A stretch of 64,000 nt of DNA from Lysobacter sp. Root916 (GCF_001429785.1 NZ_LMJF01000017.1:64586-128585), one strand, 5' to 3'; positions 36,959-45,760 are shown, counted from the first letter of the stretch. Notes: a model not told the origin generated them from the sequence alone. Numbers and translations are program-made.

Positions 36959-37867
36959 CTAACCCACCGCCACCCGCGCCCACAGCGGCAGCGTCGCCAG
37001 CGACAGCAGCAGGCCGTAGCCGACCATGGCCGCGGCCAGGCGCGGCGCCAGCTGCTGCGCGATCGCCAGGGCGCCGGCGGTGACCATCGGCGGCATCGCC
37101 GATTCCAATACGGTCGTGCGAGCCATCTCGCCGTGCAGGCCCAGCAGCGGCACCAGCACGCAGGCCAGCGCCGGCATCACCGCCAGTTTCAAGGCCAGCC
37201 CCGACAGCAGCGGCTTGAGTTCGTCGCGCGGCAAGGTCAGTTTCACCGACAGGCCGATGGTGAGCATGGCCAGCGGCAGCAGCGCGTCGGACAGGCGTTG
37301 CAGGCCGCCGGCGATCCAGCTCGGCGGCTGCGCCGGCATCACCGTGAAGCCGATCAGCAAGGCCCACAGCGGCGGAAAGCGCAACACCCGGCGCAGCATG
37401 TCGCGCGCGTTCGGCGGGGTGTCGCCGCCGTAGCGCGCGAGCACCCACAGGCCGAAGGTGGACAGGATCAGGAAGGCGCCGAACTGGTCGTAGACCACCG
37501 CATAGGGCAAGGCGTGCTCGCCGATCAGGGCGCGGGTGAGCGGATAGCCGAGGAAGCTGGTGTTGCCCAGGGCCGCGGTCAGCAGCAGCACCGCGTGTTC
37601 GTCGCGGCGGAACTTGAGCCAGCGCGACAGCGCGCTGACCAAGGCCACCGTCGCGCCCAGCAGCAGCCAGGGCACCGCGGCCACGCCCAGCAGCGCCGGC
37701 TCCAGCTGCAGGCGCGGCGCGTAGCGCAGCACCGCGGCCGGCAGACAGACGTACAGCACCACCAGGTTCAGGGTCTGGGCGGCGTTGTCGGGCAGCGCCC
37801 GCAGGCGCTGGAACAGATAGCCCAGCGCCAGCAGCGCCAGCACCAGGGCAAAGGCGTCGAAGGCCAT
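36959..37867 (-). CDS. AEC-family (auxin efflux carrier-type) transporter
   Basis: The 302-residue protein has ten hydrophobic helices in two halves. AALGNTSFLGYPLTRALIG and LESAMPPMVTAGALAIAQ hold the broken-helix positions typical of AEC carriers, which move organic anions such as malate, malonate or auxin-like acids across the inner membrane. Its substrate is unknown. It faces the subtilase terminator and is divergent from the AAA ATPase, with 118 bp between starts. Confidence 0.9.
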   Translation of the reverse strand: MAFDAFALVLALLALGYLFQRLRALPDNAAQTLNLVVLYVCLPAAVLRYAPRLQLEPALLGVAAVPWLLLGATVALVSALSRWLKFRRDEHAVLLLTAALGNTSFLGYPLTRALIGEHALPYAVVYDQFGAFLILSTFGLWVLARYGGDTPPNARDMLRRVLRFPPLWALLIGFTVMPAQPPSWIAGGLQRLSDALLPLAMLTIGLSVKLTLPRDELKPLLSGLALKLAVMPALACVLVPLLGLHGEMARTTVLESAMPPMVTAGALAIAQQLAPRLAAAMVGYGLLLSLATLPLWARVAVG

Positions 37868-37985
37868 CGCGTTCGCGGTCGGCGCGCCGCAGGGCGCGAT
37901 GGGCCATGGTCGCGGTTGCGGCCCGCGCGCTCAAGCGTTCGGCGGCGCGCGCCGATATCATGGCGGCGACCTCGAAGATCCCTCC

Positions 37986-39476
37986 ATGACCGACCTGCAA
38001 GACCTGACCGCGCTGATTCGCGCCAATACCTCCCTGATCGTGATCGAGACCCGCGACGAAACCCGGGTGGTCGAACTGTTCCGGCAGGCGCTGATGCAGG
38101 TGTGGCGCGCGCTGTACCGCTGGTCGATCACCGAAGGCCTGCGCCGGGTCGATTTCGACCGCGACGACGAGGAGACCCGGGTCGCGCCCGACATCTCGGC
38201 GACGTTGCAGGCGATCCGCGACGCCGACCAGCGCGGCATCTATCTGCTGTTCGACGCCCATCCCTACCTGGGCTATGCCAGCACCCAGCGCCAGCTGCGC
38301 GAGATCGTGCAGCGGCGCGGCTGCCAGCCGCACGTGCTGGTGCTGATCGGGCACAAGGTCGAGCTGCCGCCGGACCTGGACTCGCTGGCGGTGCGCTACA
38401 CCCCGCGCCTGCCCGACGCCAACGCCCTGCTCAAGCTGGTGCGCGAGGAAGCGGCGAACTACATGCGCGAGCACGGCGGGCGCCGGGTCGAGGCCGATGC
38501 CGAGGTGGTCCAGCAGATCGTGCGCAACCTGCAGGGCCTGGACCCGGTCGATGCGCGCCGGATCGCGCGCCATCTGATCTTCCGCGACGGCGCGATCGCC
38601 GCCGACGACCTGCCCGAGCTGGCCAAGCTCAAGTTCGAACTGCTCAACCGCTCCGGGCACCTGCATTACGAATACGACAGCGCGCGCATGAGCGACGTCG
38701 CCGGCGCACGCCGGCTCAAGCGCTGGGTCGAGCAGCGCCGTGCGGTGTTCACCGGCGGCGAGCCGCCGCCGGGCCTGGACCCGCCCAAGGGTGTGCTGCT
38801 GCTGGGCGTGCAGGGCTGCGGCAAGTCCATGCTGGCCAAGGCGGTCGCGGCCGGCTTCGGCGTGCCGCTGGTGCGGCTGGATTTCGGCACCCTGTACGAC
38901 AAGTTCCACGGCGAGACCGAGAAGAACCTGCGCTCGGCCCTGGCCTCGGCCGAACAGCTCGCGCCCTGCGTGCTGTGGATCGACGAAATCGAGAAGGGCC
39001 TGGCCAGCGATGGCGGCGACGGCGACGGCGGGGTGTCGCGGCGCGTGCTGGGCTATCTGCTGACCTGGATGGCCGAACGCAAGTCGCGCGTGTTCCTGGT
39101 GGCCACCGCCAATCAGATCGACGCGCTGCCGCCGGAGCTGCTGCGCAAGGGCCGCTTCGACGAGATCTTCTTCGTCGACCTGCCCGACGCCTCGGCGCGC
39201 ATCGAATTGTTCGCCCTGCATCTGCGCAAGCGCTCGCTGGAACCGGACGCTTTCGACCTGCCCGCGCTGGCCGCGGCCAGCGACGGTTTTTCCGGCGCCG
39301 AGATCGAACAGGCCATCGTCGCCGCGCTGTACGCCGCGCACGCGGCCGGCGCGCCGATGGCGGATTTCCAGCTGCGCGCCGAGCTCAAGCAGACCCGGCC
39401 CTTGTCGGTGATGATGGCCGAGCAGGTCGAGGGTTTGCGCGAGTGGGCGCGTTCGCGGACGGTGCCGGCGGATTGA
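37986..39476 (+). CDS. Ycf46-like AAA ATPase
   Basis: The 496-residue protein has an N-terminal ~250-residue domain of the Ycf46 type and one AAA module: Walker A GVQGCGKS (from residue 274), Walker B CVLWIDEIEK, sensor 1 FLVATANQ, the arginine-containing RKGRFDEIFFVDLP and a C-terminal lid (DGFSGAEIEQAIVAALYAA). In cyanobacteria and plastids Ycf46 has been linked to carbon use. In proteobacteria its role is unknown. The gene stands alone here. Confidence 0.88.
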   Translation: MTDLQDLTALIRANTSLIVIETRDETRVVELFRQALMQVWRALYRWSITEGLRRVDFDRDDEETRVAPDISATLQAIRDADQRGIYLLFDAHPYLGYASTQRQLREIVQRRGCQPHVLVLIGHKVELPPDLDSLAVRYTPRLPDANALLKLVREEAANYMREHGGRRVEADAEVVQQIVRNLQGLDPVDARRIARHLIFRDGAIAADDLPELAKLKFELLNRSGHLHYEYDSARMSDVAGARRLKRWVEQRRAVFTGGEPPPGLDPPKGVLLLGVQGCGKSMLAKAVAAGFGVPLVRLDFGTLYDKFHGETEKNLRSALASAEQLAPCVLWIDEIEKGLASDGGDGDGGVSRRVLGYLLTWMAERKSRVFLVATANQIDALPPELLRKGRFDEIFFVDLPDASARIELFALHLRKRSLEPDAFDLPALAAASDGFSGAEIEQAIVAALYAAHAAGAPMADFQLRAELKQTRPLSVMMAEQVEGLREWARSRTVPAD

Positions 39477-39505
39477 TCGGCGGCGCGGGCGATCGTGGTG
39501 TCGCG

Positions 39506-39679
39506 GCGATGCGGTTCGCTTAGGGCTCACCGCATCCTACGAAGCTGGGCTTGAGGCGGGTGCTCTTCGAGTGGTTTGTGAGAAACGCGTGTGTCGTAGG
39601 GTGCGGCGGTAGCCGCACCGTCGCATCGCTACGAATTCGCGCGACGATGCGGTTCGCCTTTGGCTCAGCGCATCCTACG
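39506..39679. repeat. Cluster of three GATGCGGTTCGC / CGCATCCTACG repeats
   Basis: Copies at 39506-39541 and 39642-39679 share GATGCGGTTCGC, a short variable loop and GCTCA(C/G)CGCATCCTACG. A shorter relative at 39595-39626 (CGTAGGGTGCGGCGGTAGCC and on) is a simple stem-loop. Further copies: 41761-41798, 53644-53670 (short type) and 62267-62301. All are intergenic. Confidence 0.75.
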
Positions 39680-39709
39680 TGGCGCTTGGCGATGCGACGC
39701 GGTGAGCGC

Positions 39710-40333
39710 TTACGCCTGCGGCCGCACCATCAACGTCTCGAACCCCGCGATCAGCGCACGCAGGCCGTAGTCGTAATCGGCCTCGGTATCGTTCTGGCTC
39801 AGCACCGCCTGCGCTTGCGCCAGCAGCGGATAGCGCTGCGGATCCGGCGCCATCGGCGCCTGCCCGGGGCCGCGTCCGGCCTCGGTCGCGGCCTGTTCCT
39901 CCAGCAGCCAGCCGATCGTGTAGTAGCTGAGCGAGATCATCGCGCGCAAAGCGTCCGCCGGAGCGAAGCCGGCCGCGACCAGATACGCCAGCTGTGCCTC
40001 GCCGTCGCCGAATTCGCCGGCCTGCGGGCGCGTGCCGATGTGCACGCGCGCGCCGTCGCGGTGCGCGCGCAAGCAGCGGCGGAACTCGTGCGCCTGGGCG
40101 GTCATCCAATCGCGCCAGTCCGGGTAAGCGGCGCGGTCCACCGGACGCTGCTCGGCCAGCATCGCGTCGGCCAGGGCGTCGAGCAGCTCGCGCTTGTTCT
40201 TGAAATGCCAGTACAGGCTGGGCTGCTGCACGCCCAGCGCCTCGGCCAGGCGGCGTGTGGTCAGGCCGTCCATGCCGACCTCGTCCAGCAGCTTCAGGGC
40301 GGCGGCCACCACCTTGTCCCGTTGCAGTTTCAT
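39710..40333 (-). CDS. tetR: TetR-family repressor with TetR_C domain
   Basis: The 207-residue protein has an N-terminal HTH (GLTTRRLAEALGVQQPSLYWHFKNKRELL) very like that of tetracycline repressors and a C-terminal TetR_C-type domain (HIGTRPQ is the ligand-pocket piece). It is divergent from a TetA-like pump gene with two tetO-like operators between, the classical tet arrangement. The chromosomal, G+C-rich character suggests a native homologue, not a recently acquired resistance gene. The inducer is not known. Confidence 0.85.
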   Translation of the reverse strand: MKLQRDKVVAAALKLLDEVGMDGLTTRRLAEALGVQQPSLYWHFKNKRELLDALADAMLAEQRPVDRAAYPDWRDWMTAQAHEFRRCLRAHRDGARVHIGTRPQAGEFGDGEAQLAYLVAAGFAPADALRAMISLSYYTIGWLLEEQAATEAGRGPGQAPMAPDPQRYPLLAQAQAVLSQNDTEADYDYGLRALIAGFETLMVRPQA

Positions 40334-40360
40334 TGCGCTCCGGCCATGGGCCTTGTTCCC

Positions 40361-40403
40361 CTATCGGCGATAGATTAGCATGCGCACAATCTATCGCTGA
40401 TAG
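40361..40403. promoter_or_regulatory. Paired tetO-like operators
   Basis: Two dyads CTATC-N3-GATAG lie at 40361-40373 (CTATCGGCGATAG) and 40391-40403 (CTATCGCTGATAG), centres 30 bp apart. The wider block is almost a perfect palindrome. The arms resemble the known tetO core CTATC-N3-GATAG. The right site overlaps the likely ribosome-binding region of the pump gene. Confidence 0.85.
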
Positions 40404-40412
40404 GGAGATGCC

Positions 40413-41678
40413 ATGAGCACCCTACCCTCCGGCCGGCCTGCGCCGCCGACCCGGTCCCCCGCCCGCTACGCCCTGGCCCTGATCCTGGCCACGGTCGCGC
40501 TGGACGCGATCGGCCTGGGCCTGATCGCGCCGGTCCTGCCGCAGCTGCTCGACTCCTTCGGCCTGCAGCGCAATCTGGCCCTGCACGCCGGCGCCCTGAC
40601 CGCGCTGTACGCGCTGATGCAATTCGTGTGCGCGCCGGCGCTGGGTGCGCTCAGCGACCGCTATGGCCGCCGCCCGGTGCTGCTGTTCTCGCTGCTTGGC
40701 AGCGCCTTGGACTACCTGCTGATGGCCTGCGCGCCCTGGCTGTCGCTGCTGTATCTGGGCCGCGCCATGTCCGGCATCAGCGGCGCCAGCGGCTCGGTCG
40801 CCGGGGCCTACATCGCCGACATTTCCGACGCGTCCCAGCGCGCGCGCCGCTACGGCTGGATGGGCGCGAGCTTCGGCCTGGGCCTGATCGCGGGGCCGGT
40901 GATCGGCGGCCTGCTCGGTGCGATGTGGTTGCGGGCGCCGTTCGTCGCGGCGGCGGTGCTGGCAGCGCTGAACTTCTGCCTGGCCTGGCTGGCGCTGCCC
41001 GAGCCGGCGCGCGAACGCGGCCGCGCGCCGGCGCTGCGCGAACTGGTGCCGTGGCATTCCTTGCGCGAACTGGGCCGGCTGCCGGACCTGGCGCCGCTGC
41101 TCTGGCTGTACCTGGCCATGCAATTGGCCGGCCAGGTGCCGGGCACGCTGTGGGCGATCTACGGCCACGACCGCTTCGGTTGGAATCCGACCGCGGTGGG
41201 CCTGTCGCTGGCCGCGTTCGGGGTGATGCACGCGCTGTTCCAGGCGCTGGCGACCGGCCGCATCAGCGAACGCTTCGGCCCCGCGCGCAGCCTGGTCGGC
41301 GGCGTGGTCAGCGATGTGCTGGGTTACCTGACCTTCGCGTTCGCGCGCAGCGGCTGGACCGTGGCGCCGGGCCTGCTGCTGGCCGCCGGCGGCGGCATCG
41401 GCGGGCCGGCCTTGCTGGCGATGTCCAGCACGCACACCGACGAAGCCCGCCAGGGCGCGTTGCAAGGCGTGCTGGCCAGCCTCGCCAGCTTGGCCGCGGT
41501 GATCGGCCCGCTGGTGTTCGGCGCGGTCTACGTCGCCGGCGCCGGGCATTGGAACGGCTGGGCCTGGGTCGTGGGTGCGGCGCTGTATCTGCCGTGCATT
41601 CCGGCTTTGCGCGCGCTCTTGCGTGGCGCGCGCGGGGTGGCCGCACGGGGCGTTAGCGCCGACGCCGCGACGGGCTGA
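40413..41678 (+). CDS. TetA-like MFS efflux pump
   Basis: The 421-residue protein has twelve hydrophobic helices. The loop 2-3 motif GALSDRYGRRPVLL and the TM5 antiporter motif GLIAGPVIGGLLG are intact. VALDAIGLGLIAPVLPQLL at TM1 is close to class A/C tetracycline pumps. The local TetR and the operators strengthen this reading. Substrate could be tetracycline or another compound met in soil; sequence cannot decide. The tail after TM12 is short. Confidence 0.9.
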   Translation: MSTLPSGRPAPPTRSPARYALALILATVALDAIGLGLIAPVLPQLLDSFGLQRNLALHAGALTALYALMQFVCAPALGALSDRYGRRPVLLFSLLGSALDYLLMACAPWLSLLYLGRAMSGISGASGSVAGAYIADISDASQRARRYGWMGASFGLGLIAGPVIGGLLGAMWLRAPFVAAAVLAALNFCLAWLALPEPARERGRAPALRELVPWHSLRELGRLPDLAPLLWLYLAMQLAGQVPGTLWAIYGHDRFGWNPTAVGLSLAAFGVMHALFQALATGRISERFGPARSLVGGVVSDVLGYLTFAFARSGWTVAPGLLLAAGGGIGGPALLAMSSTHTDEARQGALQGVLASLASLAAVIGPLVFGAVYVAGAGHWNGWAWVVGAALYLPCIPALRALLRGARGVAARGVSADAATG

Positions 41679-41760
41679 GGCCCGTGGCGTGTGGCGGCGT
41701 GCAGTTGCGAGCTTGCGCGACGATGTCGGCGGATGGGGCGCGCGGGCGCTCGTAATGGCG

Positions 41761-41798
41761 CGACGATGCGGTTCGCCTGGGGCTCAGCGCATCCTACG
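41761..41798. repeat. GATGCGGTTCGC / CGCATCCTACG repeat
   Basis: Single copy of the family described for 39506-39679, in the gap after the TetA-like gene. Confidence 0.7.
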
Positions 41799-41817
41799 CG
41801 GCTGGAGGCGCGGCTTG

Positions 41818-41856
41818 AAAAGCAAATCCCCCTCGATCCCCCTTTGCAAAGGGGGA
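41818..41856. repeat. AAATCCCCC/TTGCAAAGGGG repeat
   Basis: The sequence AAAAGCAAATCCCCCTCGAT followed by CCCCCTTTGCAAAGGGGGAGG is the third single copy of the family seen at 12892 and in the arms at 27274/27521. Confidence 0.7.
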
Positions 41857-41887
41857 GGCAGAGCGGTGATCGAAGCTGGGGACCGGA

Positions 41888-42250
41888 TCAGCCGCCGTTG
41901 CGTTTCACGTACACCCAGGCGCGTCGCCCCGAGGCCAGCGGCGCCTCGACGCGTTGGTAGGCGTCGACTTCGTAGGCGTCGGCGTGGCGCAGCTCTTCGG
42001 CGGTGATCGCGAACACCGCGCCGCTAACGCGGTCGGCCGGGTCGTCGCTGCGCTCGACGATGGGGTGATGGGCCTGGCCACTGATGGCCACGACCTGCGC
42101 GTCTTCGATCTTCAACGCGGCGCGCCGATAACCGACCAGGGCATCGGCCTCGCCCTGCAGCAGGCGGCCGAAGGTGGCGCGCTGCACGCCTGCGTCCTGC
42201 AGGGTGCCGTAGGAGAACAGGGCCTGGTCGCGGGCGTCGTCGGTGCTCAT
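41888..42250 (-). CDS. Gamma-glutamylcyclotransferase family protein (AIG2-like)
   Basis: The 120-residue protein has the GGCT fold: FSYGTLQDAGVQRATFG (YGTL motif binding the substrate carboxylate) and DAYEVDAYQRV with the expected acidic residue of the active site. Such enzymes turn gamma-glutamyl amino acids or amines into 5-oxoproline. It is the third gene of a minus-strand set with gamma-glutamyltransferase and the oxygenase gene, only 29 bp after the latter, so a shared pathway is likely by inference. Confidence 0.85.
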   Translation of the reverse strand: MSTDDARDQALFSYGTLQDAGVQRATFGRLLQGEADALVGYRRAALKIEDAQVVAISGQAHHPIVERSDDPADRVSGAVFAITAEELRHADAYEVDAYQRVEAPLASGRRAWVYVKRNGG

Positions 42251-42279
42251 CTTGCGTTCTGGGCGAGCGCGGCGCCGCC

Positions 42280-43959
42280 CTAGGCAGCCGCGAGATCGAA
42301 GGAAATGCTGATGCGTTCGCCGCTGCCCTGGTAAGGCAAGGTGCGGTGGAACACATAGGACGGGAACAGCAGCAGGCGGCCCACCTGCGGGCGCACCAGA
42401 CGCAACGCATCCGCGGGCCATTGCGGCAGGCCCGCGTAGGGCCGGCCGAATTCGATCCAGCCGGCGTGATCGGGATTGGCGTGATCGGGATCGGCTTGAT
42501 CGAGATCGTCTTGATCGGGAGCGGCGTCGACGATCGCCTCGGGCAGTTCGACGTAGTACGCGCCCGACAGCCAGGAATCCTCGTGGATGTGGGTGTCGAT
42601 GTAGCCGCTCTCGGCGGCCTGGGTCGCCCACACGTGCAGGCGGTAGCGCAGTGGCACGTTGCGCAGGAATACGTCGTCGTGCGCGTCCGTGCCGGCCTGG
42701 CGCTGGCGCGCATCGGCGATGAAGGCGTCGATCGCCGCGCGCAGGCGCTGCTCGAAGCCGACGATGGCCGGGGTGCGATCGGCGAGCAGATCGCCGCTGA
42801 GATAGGCCTTGCGCGCGGCCAGACCGGCCGGCTCCCAACGCTGCTGGCTGTGGCGGCGGATGTCCTGGGCCAACTCGGCATGGAAGGCGGCGGCATCGGC
42901 ATACGCGGGCGGCGGCGCGAGATCGATCGCGTGGATGTGACGTTGCAGCCCAAGCAGGTCGACCGCGTCGGCGACGCGGCCATCGGCGGCCAGCGCCACG
43001 CCGAGGTGGGCGATGCTGCGCTGGTCGTCGCCTTGCTGCCGCAGCGCCGCGCTCAGCTGCTCGTGCGCGGCCCGGGCCCGGCCGGCGTGCAGCAGTGCTA
43101 TGCCGTGCTGGCGTTGCAGCACCGGCGTGTCCAGGCCGCGACCGATCGCGTCGGCGTAAATCGCAGCGGCATCGCCGCCGCGACCGTTCAAGATCAATTG
43201 ATCGCCGAGGATCTCGACGCTGCCGGGATGATCGGGCTGCAGCTGCAAGGCCCGGCGCGCATGCGCTTCGGCGCGTACCGGCTCGCCGAGCTTGCGCAGC
43301 AGCACCGCGGCGTTGCGATGCGCCGCGGCCAGGTTCGGGTCCAGTTGCAGGGCGCGTTCGGCCGACCGCAGGCCCTCCAGCAAGGAAGGCCGATCGAACA
43401 GATTGGACAGCAGCACAGCCAAGGCCTGGTGCGCTTCCGGGTCCTGCGGCGCCAGCCGCAAGGCGTTGCGCGCGGCCGCGATCGCCTGCGGATATTCCTG
43501 CAACCGGCTGTGCGCCGCGGACAGGTTGTTCCAGGCCTCGGGCCAGTTCGGATCGCGCTCGGTCGCGGCAGCGAAGCCGGCGGCGGCGGCGGCGTAGTCG
43601 CCCAGTTGGAAAGCCGCGTTGGCGTAGCGGAACGCCGCGCGCGCGTCCTGCGGCAGGCGCTGCATGGCCAGTTGCAGCAAGGGCGCCGCGGCCGCGGCCT
43701 GGCCGGCGTGCAGCAGGCGCGTGCCCAGGTCCAAGGCGGCCGGGCCGTCGTCCGGGCGCAGTTGCTGCGCGCGCGTCGCCGCCGCCAGTCCGCGCGGCGC
43801 GTCGCCCAGCGCCTGCGCGGCGACCGCGAGCATGCGCCAGGCATCGAAGTTGTTCGGATCCTGGGCGAGCACCGCTTCGCAACGCAGGCGCGCCTGCGCC
43901 GCGTCGCCGCGTTGCAAGGCCGCGTAGGCTTCGCGCAGCAGACCTGCAACGGCGTTCAT
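42280..43959 (-). CDS. TPR protein with C-terminal 2OG-Fe(II) oxygenase domain
   Basis: The 559-residue protein has eight or nine TPR units (residues ~1-330), then a dioxygenase domain. Iron ligands are suggested in HIHEDSW (H457 with H459/D461) and H538 in YVFHRT, with R548-type oxoglutarate contact in GERISISFDL. About residues 479-498 are an Asp/His/Pro-rich insert coded by four 15-bp tandem repeats inside the catalytic domain. Such fusions may hydroxylate proteins or small molecules; no target known. It lies between the gamma-glutamyltransferase and cyclotransferase genes. Confidence 0.83.
   Translation of the reverse strand: MNAVAGLLREAYAALQRGDAAQARLRCEAVLAQDPNNFDAWRMLAVAAQALGDAPRGLAAATRAQQLRPDDGPAALDLGTRLLHAGQAAAAAPLLQLAMQRLPQDARAAFRYANAAFQLGDYAAAAAGFAAATERDPNWPEAWNNLSAAHSRLQEYPQAIAAARNALRLAPQDPEAHQALAVLLSNLFDRPSLLEGLRSAERALQLDPNLAAAHRNAAVLLRKLGEPVRAEAHARRALQLQPDHPGSVEILGDQLILNGRGGDAAAIYADAIGRGLDTPVLQRQHGIALLHAGRARAAHEQLSAALRQQGDDQRSIAHLGVALAADGRVADAVDLLGLQRHIHAIDLAPPPAYADAAAFHAELAQDIRRHSQQRWEPAGLAARKAYLSGDLLADRTPAIVGFEQRLRAAIDAFIADARQRQAGTDAHDDVFLRNVPLRYRLHVWATQAAESGYIDTHIHEDSWLSGAYYVELPEAIVDAAPDQDDLDQADPDHANPDHAGWIEFGRPYAGLPQWPADALRLVRPQVGRLLLFPSYVFHRTLPYQGSGERISISFDLAAA
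42464..42523. repeat. Four in-frame 15-bp tandem repeats within the oxygenase gene
   Basis: Units starting GCGTGATCGGGATTG at 42464, 42479, 42494 and 42509 code on the minus strand for a five-residue Asp-rich pattern (DPDHA, DQADP and alike). Being a multiple of three, copy changes keep the frame. Confidence 0.85.
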
Positions 43960-44029
43960 GCCGGCGTGCCGCCGCCGACCGCGGCACGATCGCCCGAACG
44001 CCGTAGCGCGAGCGGCCTGCGATCGCTCA

Positions 44030-45760
44030 TCAGTAGCCCGCCGCCTGGCCGTCCTTGCGCGATTCGCTGGCGCCGACGTAACCGCCGTGGGGATTGACCA
44101 TGATGGCCTGGTAGCCGCCGTAAGGGCCGTTGGCGAAACGCACGCTATGGCCCTTGCGCATCAGCTCGCGCACGGTTTCGTAGGGATAGCCGGTTTCCAG
44201 ATCCAGCTCGCCGCCGTCGCTCATCACCGTGGCCTGTCCGGCCGGCTCAGTGGAACCGTCGTGCTGGATGCGCGGCGCATCGCCGGCTTCCTGCAGGTTC
44301 ATGCCGAAGTCGATCAGGTTCATGACGATCTGCGCATGGCCCTGCGGCTGCATCGCGCCGCCCATCACGCCGAACGACAGCCAGGGCTTGCCGTCCTTGG
44401 TCACGAACGCGGGAATGATGGTGTGGAACGGGCGCTTGCCCGGCGCGAACGAATTCGGGTGGCCTTCCTTGAGCACGAACTGCTCGCCGCGGTCCTGAAA
44501 GATGAAGCCCAGGCCCGGCGCGGCCATGCCGCTGCCCATGCCGCGGTAGTTGGATTGGATCAACGAGACCATCATGCCGTCGGCGTCGGCCACGGTCATG
44601 TAGATGGTGTCGCCCTCGTCCAGTTCCTTGGGCGTGGCCGGCTGCACTTCGCGCGCGGCCTTGTCCATCGAGATCAGCTTGCGGCGTTGTTCGGCATAAC
44701 GCTTGGAGATCAGCTGTTCGACCGGCAGCTTGCCGAAGGCCGGATCGGCGTACCAGCGCGCGCGGTCGGCGAAGGCCAGCTTCTTGGCTTCGGCGAACAG
44801 GTGCACGTGCTCCGGGCTGCCGAAGCCGTAGCCCTTGAGGTCGTAGCCTTCCAGGATGTTGAGGATCTGCAGCGCGGCGATGCCCTGGCCGTTGGGCGGC
44901 AGTTCCCAGACGTCGTAGCCGCGATAGTTGCTGCTGACCGGCTCGACCCACTCGCCCTGGTGCGAGGCCAGATCGTCGTAGCTGAGGTAGCCGTCGTTGG
45001 CCTTGAAGTAGGCGTCGATGGTGCGCGCGATATCGCCCTTGTAGAACGCGTCGCGGCCGCCGTTGGCGATCTTCTCCAGGGTCGCGGCCAGGTTGGGATT
45101 CTTCCAGGTCTCGCCGGTGCGCGGGGCGCGCCCGTCGATGGTGAACTGCTCCTTGAAGCCGGGCCACTTCGACAGGCGCGGCAGCGAGGCGTTCCAGTAG
45201 TAGGCGATCACCTCGTGCACCGGATGGCCTTCGCGCGCGTAGCGGATCGCCGGGGCCAGGTCGTCGGCCATGGACTTGCGGCCGAAGCGGCCATGCAGGG
45301 CGAACCAGGCGTCGACTGCGCCGGGCACGGTCACCGGCAACGGGCCGTAGGACGGCACGTCGCTGAGGCCGCGCTTGCGGAACTCGGCCAGGCTGAGCGA
45401 CTTGGGCGAACGCCCGGAGCCGTTGTAGCCGTAAAGCTGCTTGGTCTTGGGATCCCAGACGATCGCGAACAAGTCGCCGCCGATGCCGCTACCGGTGGGC
45501 TCCATCAAACCGAGCGCGGCGTTGGCGGCGATCGCCGCGTCGACCGCGCTGCCGCCCTGCTTCATCACGTCCAGCGCGATCTGGGTGGCCAGCGGATGCG
45601 AGGTCGCGGCGATCGCGTGCGGCGCGTAGACCTCGCTGCGGGTCGCGAAGGGTTTGCCGGTGACGCGGTCGGCGGCGGCGGCCGGCGCGGCGTGGCCGGC
45701 GGCGAGCAGCACGCCGAGCAGGAGCAGCGGCAAGCGGTGGGGCACGAGGCGTGAGGTCAT
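44030..45760 (-). CDS. ggt: Gamma-glutamyltransferase (periplasmic)
   Basis: The 576-residue precursor has a signal peptide (about 1-30) and then the GGT fold, self-cleaved into large and small subunits. The nucleophile is T385 in DEGDTIYMTVADADG, the place of the usual TTH motif (here T-I-Y). Substrate contacts NGQGIAAL and the late GPYGGYQ are seen. It breaks glutathione or other gamma-glutamyl compounds outside the cytoplasm. The start is consistent with the signal peptide. The oxygenase gene follows by 70 bp and the cyclotransferase after it. Confidence 0.94.
   Translation of the reverse strand: MTSRLVPHRLPLLLLGVLLAAGHAAPAAAADRVTGKPFATRSEVYAPHAIAATSHPLATQIALDVMKQGGSAVDAAIAANAALGLMEPTGSGIGGDLFAIVWDPKTKQLYGYNGSGRSPKSLSLAEFRKRGLSDVPSYGPLPVTVPGAVDAWFALHGRFGRKSMADDLAPAIRYAREGHPVHEVIAYYWNASLPRLSKWPGFKEQFTIDGRAPRTGETWKNPNLAATLEKIANGGRDAFYKGDIARTIDAYFKANDGYLSYDDLASHQGEWVEPVSSNYRGYDVWELPPNGQGIAALQILNILEGYDLKGYGFGSPEHVHLFAEAKKLAFADRARWYADPAFGKLPVEQLISKRYAEQRRKLISMDKAAREVQPATPKELDEGDTIYMTVADADGMMVSLIQSNYRGMGSGMAAPGLGFIFQDRGEQFVLKEGHPNSFAPGKRPFHTIIPAFVTKDGKPWLSFGVMGGAMQPQGHAQIVMNLIDFGMNLQEAGDAPRIQHDGSTEPAGQATVMSDGGELDLETGYPYETVRELMRKGHSVRFANGPYGGYQAIMVNPHGGYVGASESRKDGQAAGY

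Noticed and set aside
36894-39530. Long minus-strand and plus-strand frames (over 850 codons) across the AEC and AAA genes
   Set aside because: They are G+C-driven shadows rich in Arg, Gln and Ala; the AEC and AAA genes have proper domains and codon use.
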